In this document: positions 34,664-42,287 of the stretch, one piece after another
Numbering within the stretch: position 1 is the first letter of the stretch
Layout of the letters: every line of letters begins with the position of its first letter
Assembly: GCA_017510075.1 (NCBI GenBank)
Contig: JAFWNY010000018.1
Span: 26,579-90,578 of the forward strand
Direction: 5' to 3'
DNA from: Candidatus Saccharimonadota bacterium
GTDB lineage: Bacteria; Patescibacteriota; Saccharimonadia; Saccharimonadales; Saccharimonadaceae
Length of the DNA: 64,000 nucleotides
The notes under the pieces: generated by a model
Told to the model about the DNA's origin: nothing
Databases searched by the model: none
What the model saw: only the letters and a program-made list of their open reading frames with translations
Made by a program: the position numbers and the translations under genes

Positions 34664-35167
34664 ATGAACCTCATTCTTATCCTCGATAACATCCGCTCCA
34701 CTTACAATGTCGGCGCCATTCTGCGCACCGCCGAGGGTTTTGGCGTCTCCAAAGTCATCCTCTCTGGCTACACTCCTAGACCACACGACCCAAATCTCCT
34801 CCCCCACCTCCGCGCCAAGCTTGACCGCGAAATCCACAAAACCGCCCTCGGTGCCGAAGATATGCTCGATATTTATTCATCTGATGATATAATTTCCGAC
34901 CTCCGCAAGCTCAAAGCAAGGGGGCACCAAATCCTCGGCCTCGAGAACAATATCACCACCCCTCACCTCTATAGAATAAACGACCCCGCCCTCAAATCCC
35001 ACCTCCAAAGCCCTGCCGCCCTCATCCTCGGCGAAGAAGTTCACGGCATCGATAATTCGCTCCATGATATAATTGACCTGTTCCTCGAAATCCCCATGCG
35101 GGGCCAAAAAGAATCTTTCAACGTCTCCGTCGCCACTGGCATCGCTCTCTATGCCCTCACCAGCTAG
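34664..35167 (+). CDS. SpoU/TrmH-family RNA 2'-O-methyltransferase
   Basis: 167 aa. SPOUT motif 1 NIRSTYNVGAILRTAEGFG, motif 2 ALILGEEVHGID and motif 3 IPMRGQKESFNVSVATGIAL are complete, so it is a trefoil-knot methyltransferase using SAM. Length suits TrmL-like or other short SpoU enzymes; the rRNA or tRNA target is not certain. The start codon lies seven nt after TATAAT with no ribosome site. Confidence 0.88.
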   Translation: MNLILILDNIRSTYNVGAILRTAEGFGVSKVILSGYTPRPHDPNLLPHLRAKLDREIHKTALGAEDMLDIYSSDDIISDLRKLKARGHQILGLENNITTPHLYRINDPALKSHLQSPAALILGEEVHGIDNSLHDIIDLFLEIPMRGQKESFNVSVATGIALYALTS

Positions 35168-35205
35168 CTTTTGGTCACTTCACCCCCCCCCAAGGTAGTG
35201 CCAAG

Positions 35206-35775
35206 CTATTCCACTAACCCACCATCCACCCGCTTCGCCTCAAACAACACACACGGTACCGCAGGTGGCGGCGTAAAATCCGACGACTTTAATGGTAGCC
35301 GTATCTTCGTCGCATACTCCGTCGTCAGCTGATACCCCAGCTTCGACGTATAATGCCTCGTATTATTCAGCAGTTTCAACACAAACTGTTTTTGCAAAAT
35401 TAGATATATCGCGCTGGGCGACACCTCCGCCTCAATCAATTTATGCAAAATTTCCGAACTCATATGAAACGGCGGGTTCGAAAACACCTTATATTCCTCT
35501 TTTGGCAGCTCAAACTCCCGAAAGTCCTGCTCCACCACTGTTACATTCTCAATTCCCCGCTTCGCCAAATTCTCCATCAACTTAGCCGCTGTCGCCGGCT
35601 CTGGCTCTATCGCAATCACTCGTCGCACCCGATGCGCCAGTGCCGAAGTAATCACCCCTGACCCCGCCCCAATCTCTACCACCAAATCTCGCTTCTTCAA
35701 ATTCGAATGCCCAATCAATACGAGCGCCAACCTCGGCGACCGCAGGAAATGTTGCGACATCTTATAATCACGCAT
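35206..35775 (-). CDS. KsgA/Erm-like rRNA adenine dimethyltransferase, short
   Basis: 189 aa. SQHFLRSPRLALVLI, VVEIGAGSGVIT (SAM motif I), SNPPFHMSSEIL (target-adenine motif IV) and FTPPPAVPCVLFEAKR are the signature of the RsmA/Erm family. It is much shorter than RsmA (~270 aa) because the C-terminal helical domain is missing. It could methylate 16S A1518/A1519 or act like Erm on 23S A2058; sequence alone does not decide. The ATG is six nt after TATAAT. Confidence 0.82.
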   Translation of the reverse strand: MRDYKMSQHFLRSPRLALVLIGHSNLKKRDLVVEIGAGSGVITSALAHRVRRVIAIEPEPATAAKLMENLAKRGIENVTVVEQDFREFELPKEEYKVFSNPPFHMSSEILHKLIEAEVSPSAIYLILQKQFVLKLLNNTRHYTSKLGYQLTTEYATKIRLPLKSSDFTPPPAVPCVLFEAKRVDGGLVE

Positions 35776-35794
35776 AAAATCATTATATCACGTC

Positions 35795-35823
35795 TTGAAT
35801 ATCAGAGGCAGATATGCTAAACT
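35795..35823 (+). promoter_or_regulatory. Promoter of microgene cassette A
   Basis: TTGAAT, 17-bp spacer ending ATATGC, TAAACT (35818-35823). The same arrangement with TTGAAT and a spacer ending ATGTGC occurs before cassette B (37402-37430). Confidence 0.65.
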
Positions 35824-35830
35824 AAATCCC

Positions 35831-36008
35831 AGTGGGGGTTGAAACGTTAACAAATAAGTCTGGTCAGGAAAGGAGGTTTTATGGAAGTAGAAGTCAAAGA
35901 CATAAACGTCACGATCAAACTAAAAATTACTCCTGCTAAGAAACAGAAGTAATTCATAAACCTTTAATACAATCCTACCACACAAACTTTCGAAAGTCAA
36001 CCCCCACT
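35831..36008 (+). repeat. Microgene cassette A bounded by inverted repeats
   Basis: AGTGGGGGTTGA at 35831-35842 and its exact reverse complement TCAACCCCCACT at 35997-36008. The left arm lies at the expected RNA 5' end and the right arm is followed by TTTTATT, so the RNA ends could pair and enclose a 23-codon gene. Confidence 0.75.
35881..35952 (+). CDS. 23-residue microprotein (cassette A)
   Basis: ATG at 35881 follows a near-perfect AAAGGAGG site. The peptide begins MEVEVKDINVTIKLKI and ends in a basic Pro-Ala-Lys-Lys-Gln-Lys tail. It aligns without gaps over most of its length to the cassette B peptide, sharing M1, E4, I8, I12, K13, K15, I16 and A19. Alternating hydrophobic and polar residues suggest a beta hairpin or amphipathic strand. 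Function unknown. Confidence 0.65.
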   Translation: MEVEVKDINVTIKLKITPAKKQK

Positions 36009-36023
36009 TTTATTATAACGCAT

Positions 36024-36974
36024 ATGTCAAATATTTGGAATACTTTACCCAAACCTTTTTTAATTCTAGCCCCCATGGAAGGCGTCACGGACATCATATT
36101 TCGTCAAGTCATCGCTCACGCCGGCCGGCCAGATTTATTTTTCACGGAATTTACCAATGTTTCCAGCTACGCCTCCGACAAAGGCCGCGCCAACGCCTTA
36201 GAGCGCCTCGAAATCGCCCCCACTGACCACCCCATCATCGCCCAAATTTGGGGCAAAGACCCCGCACATTTCGCCAAAACCACCAGCGCCCTCAAACACT
36301 TAGGTTTCGCAGGCGTCGACCTCAACTTCGGCTGCCCCGACAAAAACGTCAACAAAACTGGCGGTGGCGCCGCCATGATTAGGACCCCTGACCTCGCCAT
36401 CGCCTGTCTCAAAAACGCCCAAAACTCCACCGACCTCCCCGTTTCCGTCAAAACCCGCCTCGGCTGGTCTGCTCCAGCAGAATATCAAATCTGGCTGAAA
36501 ACTCTGCTAGAACAATCACCCGCCGCCCTCACTGTTCACCTCCGCACCCGTAAAGAAATGTCCAAAGTCCCCGCCCACCACGAACTCATCCCCGATATTA
36601 TCAAACTTCGCGACCAAATCAGCCCCGACACCAAGCTTATCGTCAATGGCGACATCAAAGACAAAGCCCACGCCCTCGCACTCCATACCAAATATCCCGA
36701 GGTCGACGGCTTTATGATCGGCCGCGGCGTCTTCCAAAACCCTTACTGTTTCACCGACCACCAACCCACCCGTGAGGAGCTGATGGAGCTCTTAAAAATG
36801 CACCTAAATTTATACGAAAAGACCCATTCACGAGTTCTCCCATACGAACCTCTAAAGCATTTCTTCAAAATCTACATCAACAATTTCCCTGGGGCAGCAG
36901 ACTTACGCGCTAAACTCATGGACACCCACTCCGTCCCCGAAGCCCGCAAAGTCCTCGATTTGTGGTATAATTAA
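36024..36974 (+). CDS. dus: tRNA-dihydrouridine synthase
   Basis: 316 aa. FMN TIM-barrel start LILAPMEGVTDIIFRQV, catalytic cysteine in VDLNFGCPDKNV, GGGAAMI phosphate loop, and VKTRLGW. The C-terminal helical domain (HFFKIYINNFPGA) matches Dus. It reduces D-loop uridines in tRNA. The promoter TATTATAAC runs up to seven nt before the ATG, so the mRNA is probably leaderless. Confidence 0.93.
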   Translation: MSNIWNTLPKPFLILAPMEGVTDIIFRQVIAHAGRPDLFFTEFTNVSSYASDKGRANALERLEIAPTDHPIIAQIWGKDPAHFAKTTSALKHLGFAGVDLNFGCPDKNVNKTGGGAAMIRTPDLAIACLKNAQNSTDLPVSVKTRLGWSAPAEYQIWLKTLLEQSPAALTVHLRTRKEMSKVPAHHELIPDIIKLRDQISPDTKLIVNGDIKDKAHALALHTKYPEVDGFMIGRGVFQNPYCFTDHQPTREELMELLKMHLNLYEKTHSRVLPYEPLKHFFKIYINNFPGAADLRAKLMDTHSVPEARKVLDLWYN

Positions 36975-37116
36975 ATTACTCATGCTAAACTTCGGTCCCT
37001 GGCAATGAGAAAAGTTTACGGTTGCGGGGATTTGTCATTTGACCCGTAACTATGAGCCAATAAAACAGCGGCTCACATAAATGACTCTAAAATTAACCAT
37101 AATTAAGGAGTCTTTT

Positions 37117-37371
37117 ATGAAAAACTTTAACAAAAACAACAAAACAGAACAAGTCGAGGTCATGGCGCTTTTCGGATACGAAATGACGCCGTGCCAACCG
37201 CTGACTTTCCGGCGACGGGGAGAAAGCGAGACTGAGGTCACGGAGTTACTCCGCACCCAGATTCGCTTCATCGGCGGGGTGGCCGTCCACCTTTTCGACA
37301 TTCTGGTCGGTCGGGAGCAAATGACGCTCGAGTTCAACTCGCGCGACCTCTCCTGGCATCTCACACAATAG
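37117..37371 (+). CDS. Hypothetical 84-residue protein
   Basis: Starts at 37117 after TTAAGGAGTC. An Asn/Lys-rich N-terminus is followed by a compact domain with MALFGYEMTPCQPLTFRRRG and a C-terminal helix. Family not recognised. The leader contains GACTC...GAGTC, which can pair with and hide the ribosome site. A terminator follows directly. Confidence 0.6.
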   Translation: MKNFNKNNKTEQVEVMALFGYEMTPCQPLTFRRRGESETEVTELLRTQIRFIGGVAVHLFDILVGREQMTLEFNSRDLSWHLTQ

Positions 37372-37375
37372 AATT

Positions 37376-37397
37376 AGCCCCCCTCGGGGGGCTTTTC
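37376..37397 (+). terminator. Intrinsic terminator
   Basis: AGCCCCCC-TC-GGGGGGCT stem followed by TTTT. Confidence 0.9.
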
Positions 37398-37401
37398 TAT
37401 C

Positions 37402-37430
37402 TTGAATTATATTTTTCGATGTGCTAGCAT
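37402..37430 (+). promoter_or_regulatory. Promoter of microgene cassette B
   Basis: TTGAAT (37402-37407), 17-bp spacer ending ATGTGC, TAGCAT (37425-37430); the same plan as the cassette A promoter. Confidence 0.6.
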
Positions 37431-37434
37431 AAAT

Positions 37435-37612
37435 ATATGGGGTTGACACTTTAATAATAAGAGCGGGGAGAAAGGAGGTGTTATGGCTTTTGAACTAGAC
37501 CTAATCTTTGGTTTAATCAAAATAAAAATTATTTCCGCCCATACAAAGCGGAAATAATAACATAACTCTGTAACTATTCTACCGCGCACTTCAATAAAAG
37601 TCAACCCCATAT
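37435..37612 (+). repeat. Microgene cassette B bounded by inverted repeats
   Basis: ATATGGGGTTGA at 37435-37446 and TCAACCCCATAT at 37601-37612 are exact inverted copies. Both cassettes are 178 bp between outer ends and share the GGGGTTGA/TCAACCCC core. Outer bases differ between cassettes but stay complementary within each. The right arm runs directly into the murD ribosome site. Confidence 0.75.
37483..37557 (+). CDS. 24-residue microprotein (cassette B)
   Basis: ATG follows AAAGGAGGTGTT. The peptide reads MAFELDLIFGLIKIKIIS and ends with a His-Thr-Lys-Arg-Lys tail. It is more hydrophobic than its cassette A relative but keeps the I-K-x-K-I core and basic end. Position upstream of murD could also make it a leader peptide for that gene. 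Confidence 0.6.
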   Translation: MAFELDLIFGLIKIKIISAHTKRK

Positions 37613-37625
37613 TAAGGAAATTATT

Positions 37626-38876
37626 ATGAAAATCGCACTATTAGGCTACGGCAAAGAAGGCAAATCCGCCGAAAAATACTTCAAATCTCACCTTGAGGAT
37701 GTCGAGATTGATATTTTTGAAAACTTCACCCCCGAGGAAGCAAAACAGAGAGATTATTCACCTTATGATATAATTTTAAGAAGCCCTAGCGTCCCACCCT
37801 TACGCCTGCCAAATGAATCCTCCGTCACCAAATACTTTTTCGACCACTGCCCTTGCCCGATTATCGGCGTCACCGCCACCAAAGGCAAAGGCACCACCTG
37901 TTCCTTCATCAAATCCCTCCTCGACGCTCACCACGAAAGAGCATATCTCGTCGGCAACATCGGCGCCCCAGCCATCGACATCCTCGACAGCCTCACCGCC
38001 GATTCCGTCGTGGTCTACGAAATGTCCAGTTTCCAACTCTGGGATCTCGATAAGTCCCCCCACATCGCTATCATCGGTCAGCTCGAACCAGACCACCTCA
38101 ATGTCCACAAAGATTACGATGATTACCTAAGCGCCAAGTCTAACATTTGCCGCCATCAATCCCCCGACGATTACTGCATCTATTATACTAATAACCCCGA
38201 TTCCGTCAAACTCGCTAAGCTAAGTCCAGCCCACCAAATCCCCTACCCCTTCGATATTCCCGACGACATCAAGCAGGCCATCACCCTCCCAGGCGACCAC
38301 AACCGTAGCAACGCCCTCGCCGCCGTCGCCGCCGTCGCCAGCTACTACAATATATCACCAGACGAATATTTAAGAGACAAAAAATCCGAAATCATCGAAG
38401 GGCTACACAACTTCAAAGGCCTCCCCCATCGCCTCGAATTCCTCCGCGAATTAAACGGCGTCAAATACTACGACGACAACTTTTCCACCAATCTTAGCTC
38501 CACCAAAGTCGCCGTCAATGCCTTCCCAGATGACAGTATCGTCCTCATTCTCGGCGGCCGCGACAAGACCGACTACCAAGACCTCCCCGAGCTCCACAAG
38601 CTCATCAGTCCCCTCAACATCTCCCGCGTCATCCTCATCGGCGAATCGGGTCACAAACTCTACACCGATTTTCACGAACCCAAATACATGCTAACTGAAT
38701 CACTCGAGGAGGCCGTCGCCGCCGCCCAGCAAGAAGCCGAAATCCTCGCCGCCGTTGGCTACTCAAAACACGACACCATCGTCCTCATGTCCCCCGCCGC
38801 CGCCAGCTTCGATATGTTCGACAACGTTTACGACCGCGGCGCCAAGTTCCAATCCCTCATCCGCAGCCTCAAATAG
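37626..38876 (+). CDS. murD: UDP-N-acetylmuramoylalanine-D-glutamate ligase
   Basis: 416 aa. N-terminal Rossmann-like UDP-binding domain (IALLGYGKEGKSAEKYF), ATP P-loop GVTATKGKGTT, EMSSFQLW, LEPDHLNVHKDYDDYLSAK and the C-terminal ligase domain (LPHRLEFLRELNGVKYYDDN, FSTNLSSTK). It adds D-Glu to UDP-MurNAc-L-Ala in peptidoglycan synthesis. AAGGAAATT precedes the ATG; no -10 box lies close, so it may be read from the cassette B promoter. Confidence 0.94.
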   Translation: MKIALLGYGKEGKSAEKYFKSHLEDVEIDIFENFTPEEAKQRDYSPYDIILRSPSVPPLRLPNESSVTKYFFDHCPCPIIGVTATKGKGTTCSFIKSLLDAHHERAYLVGNIGAPAIDILDSLTADSVVVYEMSSFQLWDLDKSPHIAIIGQLEPDHLNVHKDYDDYLSAKSNICRHQSPDDYCIYYTNNPDSVKLAKLSPAHQIPYPFDIPDDIKQAITLPGDHNRSNALAAVAAVASYYNISPDEYLRDKKSEIIEGLHNFKGLPHRLEFLRELNGVKYYDDNFSTNLSSTKVAVNAFPDDSIVLILGGRDKTDYQDLPELHKLISPLNISRVILIGESGHKLYTDFHEPKYMLTESLEEAVAAAQQEAEILAAVGYSKHDTIVLMSPAAASFDMFDNVYDRGAKFQSLIRSLK

Positions 38877-38879
38877 CCG

Positions 38880-39314
38880 TCACTTCTTCTTACGCTCAAA
38901 AAATTCCTTCACCGTACAATATTTATCCGCAATAGTCAAAATCCAAGCCTCCTTACTACTAGGCACCTTCAGCCCTGCTGGAAACATATGTGACAAGATT
39001 ATCTTCTCCTCCTTAGCACTCAACCCGAAATCCCGCTTCGCATTCTTCGCCGCCAGCGCCGGATGCTTCGTAAAATGGTGCTTCGGACAATCCTTATCAT
39101 GCCAATCATACAGAAAATAATCATGCAAGAGCGCACCCCTAATCAGTGCGTTTTCATCAACCTTCAAATGCAACCTCTTGGCAATCTTAAAACAAGCCCG
39201 ACAGACACTAATCGAATGCTCATAAACCGAGTACTTCCCGTGCTGCCGAAACTTCTTCAGCCTCTGATACTTCGGCGAATTAACAATTTCCTGATAGATA
39301 TCCGATTCAAACAT
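38880..39314 (-). CDS. HD-domain hydrolase
   Basis: 144 aa. The metal-binding HD pattern is present: EHSISV (His), LLHDYFLYDW (His-Asp) and IADKYC (Asp). Members of this small family act as phosphohydrolases on nucleotides; the substrate is unknown. Convergent with murD with three nt between stops. A TATAAT box lies nine nt before the ATG. Confidence 0.8.
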   Translation of the reverse strand: MFESDIYQEIVNSPKYQRLKKFRQHGKYSVYEHSISVCRACFKIAKRLHLKVDENALIRGALLHDYFLYDWHDKDCPKHHFTKHPALAAKNAKRDFGLSAKEEKIILSHMFPAGLKVPSSKEAWILTIADKYCTVKEFFERKKK

Positions 39315-39371
39315 ACAAATAACATTATATCACTCTTTGCCAAATTATTAAAAACACCCGACACCATCCAC

Positions 39372-39983
39372 TTATTTCAACACCAACTTTCGATTCACTT
39401 TCAACCTCTCTATCACCTCATTCATCGCTTTCTTCACCAATGTATCCTCAAATTTGCCCACAGCCGTAACCTTACCGCCCGCATCTTTTGCCGATGCGCC
39501 ACAATGATAAATCGTCTCGCTATCCTCCTCATAATCCACCACAATAAATCTATCATGCACCAGCCCCTCTGTTCGCACAAAATCAATTTTCACCCCAGGG
39601 CGCTCTTTTACAAAATCCGCATAGTCACTCTTGTGTAAATAGCTCCCTTTATTATCACTAAAAATCGTCACCCTCACGCTCGGCTTTACTTTTTGCAAAT
39701 GCCGCAAAGTTTTGATACTAATGTAATCATCGATTATCACGATATTTCGCTTTGCTTTCGCATAAATATCTATATATAACTCACTCGCTCGCATTGGCTG
39801 CCCGTTTAGAAAAATATATTCCCTCTGTTCCGCGACCTTATTGAAATCCAATAATATCGGCGAAATTTCCGACCGCACCACCATCTCCCCCATATGTTCC
39901 TCCACTACTGCCAATCTTTTATTCACAGCAGCCATATCTCCTTCAATTTTCACCACTTTCTTCGTATTTTCCAACACCGCCAT
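39372..39983 (-). pseudogene. C-terminal half of frameshifted ORF6N gene
   Basis: 203 aa. Contains a short coiled coil, SPILLDFNKVAEQREYIFLN and the PLD-like C-terminal domain of ORF6N proteins (NIVIIDDYISIKTLRHL, LVHDRFIVVDYEED, IYHCGASAKDAGGK). In related proteins this is joined to the ORF6N domain. Here it lies one frame away and overlaps the N-terminal half by 41 nt without a ribosome site at its ATG, so a single-base frameshift is the simplest explanation. Confidence 0.7.
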
Positions 39984-40509
39984 GATTTTCCAATATATAA
40001 TCTTTCATATTCTTAAATAGTATCACTAGCGCCCGGCTCTGCCGCACCGCCAAAGGCCCCCGGAGCACCGTCATCAACATATAAATCCCCTGCTCCGTAA
40101 ACGCATAGGGTAAATACCTAGTTCCACCATCCTGACCCGTAAAAAATCCCTCTGCCCGTGAAGTGCCATTTTGGCACTTCACGGAGCCAACTTCCTCCGT
40201 CCGTGAGGTGCATTTTTTGCACCTCACGAAATCAACTTCCTGCATCCGTGAGGTCAAAGAATTTGATCTCACGAGATTGGCAACTTCTTCTCTTGTTAGT
40301 TGAAACATAAACTCCTCCCCCTCAAACTTCTCAATGTTATTCTTCACTTGTCGATTAAATGACTTCGTCTCATACCCATATATCTCTGCCAAATCATAAT
40401 CCAGCATCACCCTTTGCCCACGAATTGTATATATTTTATTTCGCAGCATTTCCCCTCTAATCGTCATGGTTGATAATTCGCCCACCGACTCACTTTGCTT
40501 TTTTGGCAT
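39943..40509 (-). pseudogene. N-terminal half of frameshifted ORF6N gene
   Basis: 188 aa. The ORF6N domain is clear: KIYTIRGQRVMLDYDLAEIYG, FNRQVKNNIEKFEGEEFMFQ and RYLPYAFTEQGIYMLMTVL. ORF6N is a KilA-N-like DNA-binding domain frequent in phage and accessory genes. A 45-nt unit repeated three times sits in frame inside the domain. The frame then ends in GKYEESGEN after ILENHGG, where relatives continue into the PLD-like half. Confidence 0.75.
40156..40272. repeat. Three in-frame 45-nt palindromic repeats
   Basis: Palindromes of 27 nt start at 40156, 40201 and 40246, an exact 45-nt (15-codon) period. Arms: CGTGAAGTGCC/GGCACTTCACG, CGTGAGGTGCA/TGCACCTCACG, CGTGAGGTCAAA/TTTGATCTCACG. The arms differ between units but stay self-complementary. 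Spacers share CAACTTC(C/T). Confidence 0.9.
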
Positions 40510-40710
40510 ACTATCTCCATTTTAATTTTAATGCCACATTATAGGCACAAACCGCCAAAAATTTCAACCCCCACGCCACCACCGCTGTTGGTTCTGCACA
40601 CTTATCATCGCCAACACCAAAAAATTCCCCTTTTCACCCATCCCGCAATTGCTTATAATAAAAACCGCCCTGCTTAAAATTGCACATTTTTCCGCACAAA
40701 CCACCAAAAC
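40510..40710. other. Intergenic DNA without recognised feature
   Basis: AT- and C-rich sequence with no plausible reading frame or hairpin; it separates the ORF6N gene start from the promoter at 40716. Confidence 0.5.
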
Positions 40711-40715
40711 CATGA

Positions 40716-40721
40716 TATAAT
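40716..40721 (+). promoter_or_regulatory. -10 box of structured RNA
   Basis: ATGATATAATGG, placing the RNA start near 40727, exactly at the 5' arm of a 17-bp helix. Confidence 0.65.
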
Positions 40722-40726
40722 GGACT

Positions 40727-40874
40727 TGCTACAATTAAATATGTTTCAAAGACAACCGGGATATTTAATACCCAGTTGTATAGCGTAAGAAAAATGGCAC
40801 CGTGAGGAGTCAATTACGCTAAGCAACCAGGTTGTGAAGCATATTTGATTGTAGCACCACGCGGTGCCATTTTT
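40727..40874 (+). ncRNA. Candidate structured RNA or riboregulator leader
   Basis: A 17-bp closing helix (40727-40743 with 40840-40856, one G-U) encloses three hairpins: ACAACCGGG/CCCAGTTGT, TAGCGTAA/TTACGCTA (40781-40788 with 40814-40821) and CAACC/GGTTG. The tail forms terminator GCACC-ACGC-GGTGC plus CATTTTT (40854-40874). AAAAATGGCACCG (40790-40802), in the loop of the second hairpin, is the exact complement of CGGTGCCATTTTT (40862-40874) and could open the terminator. It precedes the second FISUMP surface gene. No known RNA family recognised. Confidence 0.55.
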
Positions 40875-40991
40875 CGTTCGTACGCTTTTAGGAAAATGTC
40901 ACCGCCGGAATAGGTATTACCGGCATGGCTGACCCGCATATGTCCGGTAGTACCACCAAAAGCTAACAAATTAAGCAATAAGTGAGGTAGC

Positions 40992-42194
40992 ATGCAGGTC
41001 AAACATAACATAATACAAGGTCGCAAAAACATAACATCAAACTTTGCAAACATAAGTCGCCATTTAACAGGGGCGCATAAAATCATAATCTTTAGTTCTG
41101 TAGTTACACTATTAAGTTTAATAAACATACTCTCGTCGTCATTGTCGTTGCTCCCTCCACATTCTGTTTCCGCTTTAACTTATCAGAGCTCTGTAGATAT
41201 GCAATTCACCTTCAACCCCACTGTCCAAATTGCAGTCTCTGGTGACCTCATTATTCCAGACCTCGCTCCAGGTAGTAGTAGCGATAGTAACATTATCACG
41301 ATAACGGCAGGTAGTAATGATGCCCATGGCTATAAATTATACGGCACAGTAGGTAGTAGCACTAATAACTATACAGATCTTAGACTTAGCAGTAGCAATA
41401 CCACCAATGTCTTCACAAACCTGAGCAGTAATAAGGCTACCCTCTCTAACTTCAGCGACAATACTTGGGGCTATAGTTATTCTACGGATTCTGGTTCTTC
41501 ATGGGTGAGTGGTAATGCTGGTAGTACATCAAGTGGTTACAATGGACTCCCACTATACAACTCCAGCAATAATGCCTCTGGTGTGATATTAGCTAGCACC
41601 AGCAGTGCCAGTGAAACCAGCCTGCAATTTAAGATCGGGGCCAAAGCAGCTTCTACTCAAGTATCTGGTACTTATACTAATACTATTAACTTCATTGGTG
41701 TAGGGAATGTGGTCACTACTACTTATAGCCTTAATTACGTAGATGCTAGTGGTGAAGGAACGGGATTACCAGTTAGCTTATCTGGTCAGACTACTAATGA
41801 TGGGGTGGTTACGTTATCTGATACTACTCCTACGAGAACGGATTATGTCTTTAAAGGCTGGTGCGATACTAATAACTCCAGTGATCCAACTACTTGCTCT
41901 GGTGATACTTATGACCCTGGTAGAATCTACATCATCCCCGCTGCCAGCCAGGGTGGGACGGTGACAATAAATATGTATGCCGTATGGGAGAATCCGTCTG
42001 CCAGCTCAGTTCTCGCCATGCAAGATGTGGCGACTTGGGGCAGTACACTTAGTACTGGTGACGAAGTTACCGCCGTAGATACAAGAGATGGCAAGGAATA
42101 CACCGTAGCTAAACTTGCAGACGGTAATATCTGGATGACATATAACTCTAACGGGGGTAAAACCGCTTTCGGTTTTAGGCCGATTTTTGCTTAG
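40992..42194 (+). CDS. FISUMP-type surface protein, 3'-truncated paralog
   Basis: 400 aa. Membrane/signal segment (about 28-60), the same SALTYQSSVDMQFTFNPTVQ domain and B-repeat (YVFKGWCDTNNSSDPTTCSG) as the protein at 15848-17605. Similarity stops at LADGNIWMT (base ~42140); the remaining 17 codons are unrelated, and the FISUMP C-terminus is missing. The phage integrase gene begins 94 nt beyond the stop, so prophage insertion probably removed the 3' end. Expression is likely controlled by the structured leader upstream. Confidence 0.78.
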   Translation: MQVKHNIIQGRKNITSNFANISRHLTGAHKIIIFSSVVTLLSLINILSSSLSLLPPHSVSALTYQSSVDMQFTFNPTVQIAVSGDLIIPDLAPGSSSDSNIITITAGSNDAHGYKLYGTVGSSTNNYTDLRLSSSNTTNVFTNLSSNKATLSNFSDNTWGYSYSTDSGSSWVSGNAGSTSSGYNGLPLYNSSNNASGVILASTSSASETSLQFKIGAKAASTQVSGTYTNTINFIGVGNVVTTTYSLNYVDASGEGTGLPVSLSGQTTNDGVVTLSDTTPTRTDYVFKGWCDTNNSSDPTTCSGDTYDPGRIYIIPAASQGGTVTINMYAVWENPSASSVLAMQDVATWGSTLSTGDEVTAVDTRDGKEYTVAKLADGNIWMTYNSNGGKTAFGFRPIFA

Positions 42195-42287
42195 AGTTTT
42201 TCAAGTTCCGAGTTTTAATTGCGCTACTCCTAGCTACTCCAATTATACCACAAAATTTTTCAACATTGCAAAAAAGCCGGACGATTT
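42140..42287. other. Probable left prophage boundary (attL region)
   Basis: Homology to the intact FISUMP gene ends at ~42140 and the integrase gene ends at 42288. Phage att sites usually lie next to int, so the junction should be in this interval. The core cannot be defined without the right end. Confidence 0.5.
42158..42185 (+). terminator. Hairpin-T terminator inside truncated gene end
   Basis: TAAAACCG-CTTT-CGGTTTTA followed by GGCCGATTTTT. It lies in the sequence that replaces the normal FISUMP 3' end. Confidence 0.6.

Noticed and set aside
40156..40272. CRISPR-like array
   Set aside because: Only three units, each unit itself palindromic and in frame inside a protein domain, no cas genes; spacers are conserved, not unique.
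40727..40874. Retron msr-msd RNA
   Set aside because: The closing helix fits superficially, but no reverse transcriptase is adjacent and the element ends in an intrinsic terminator before a surface gene.
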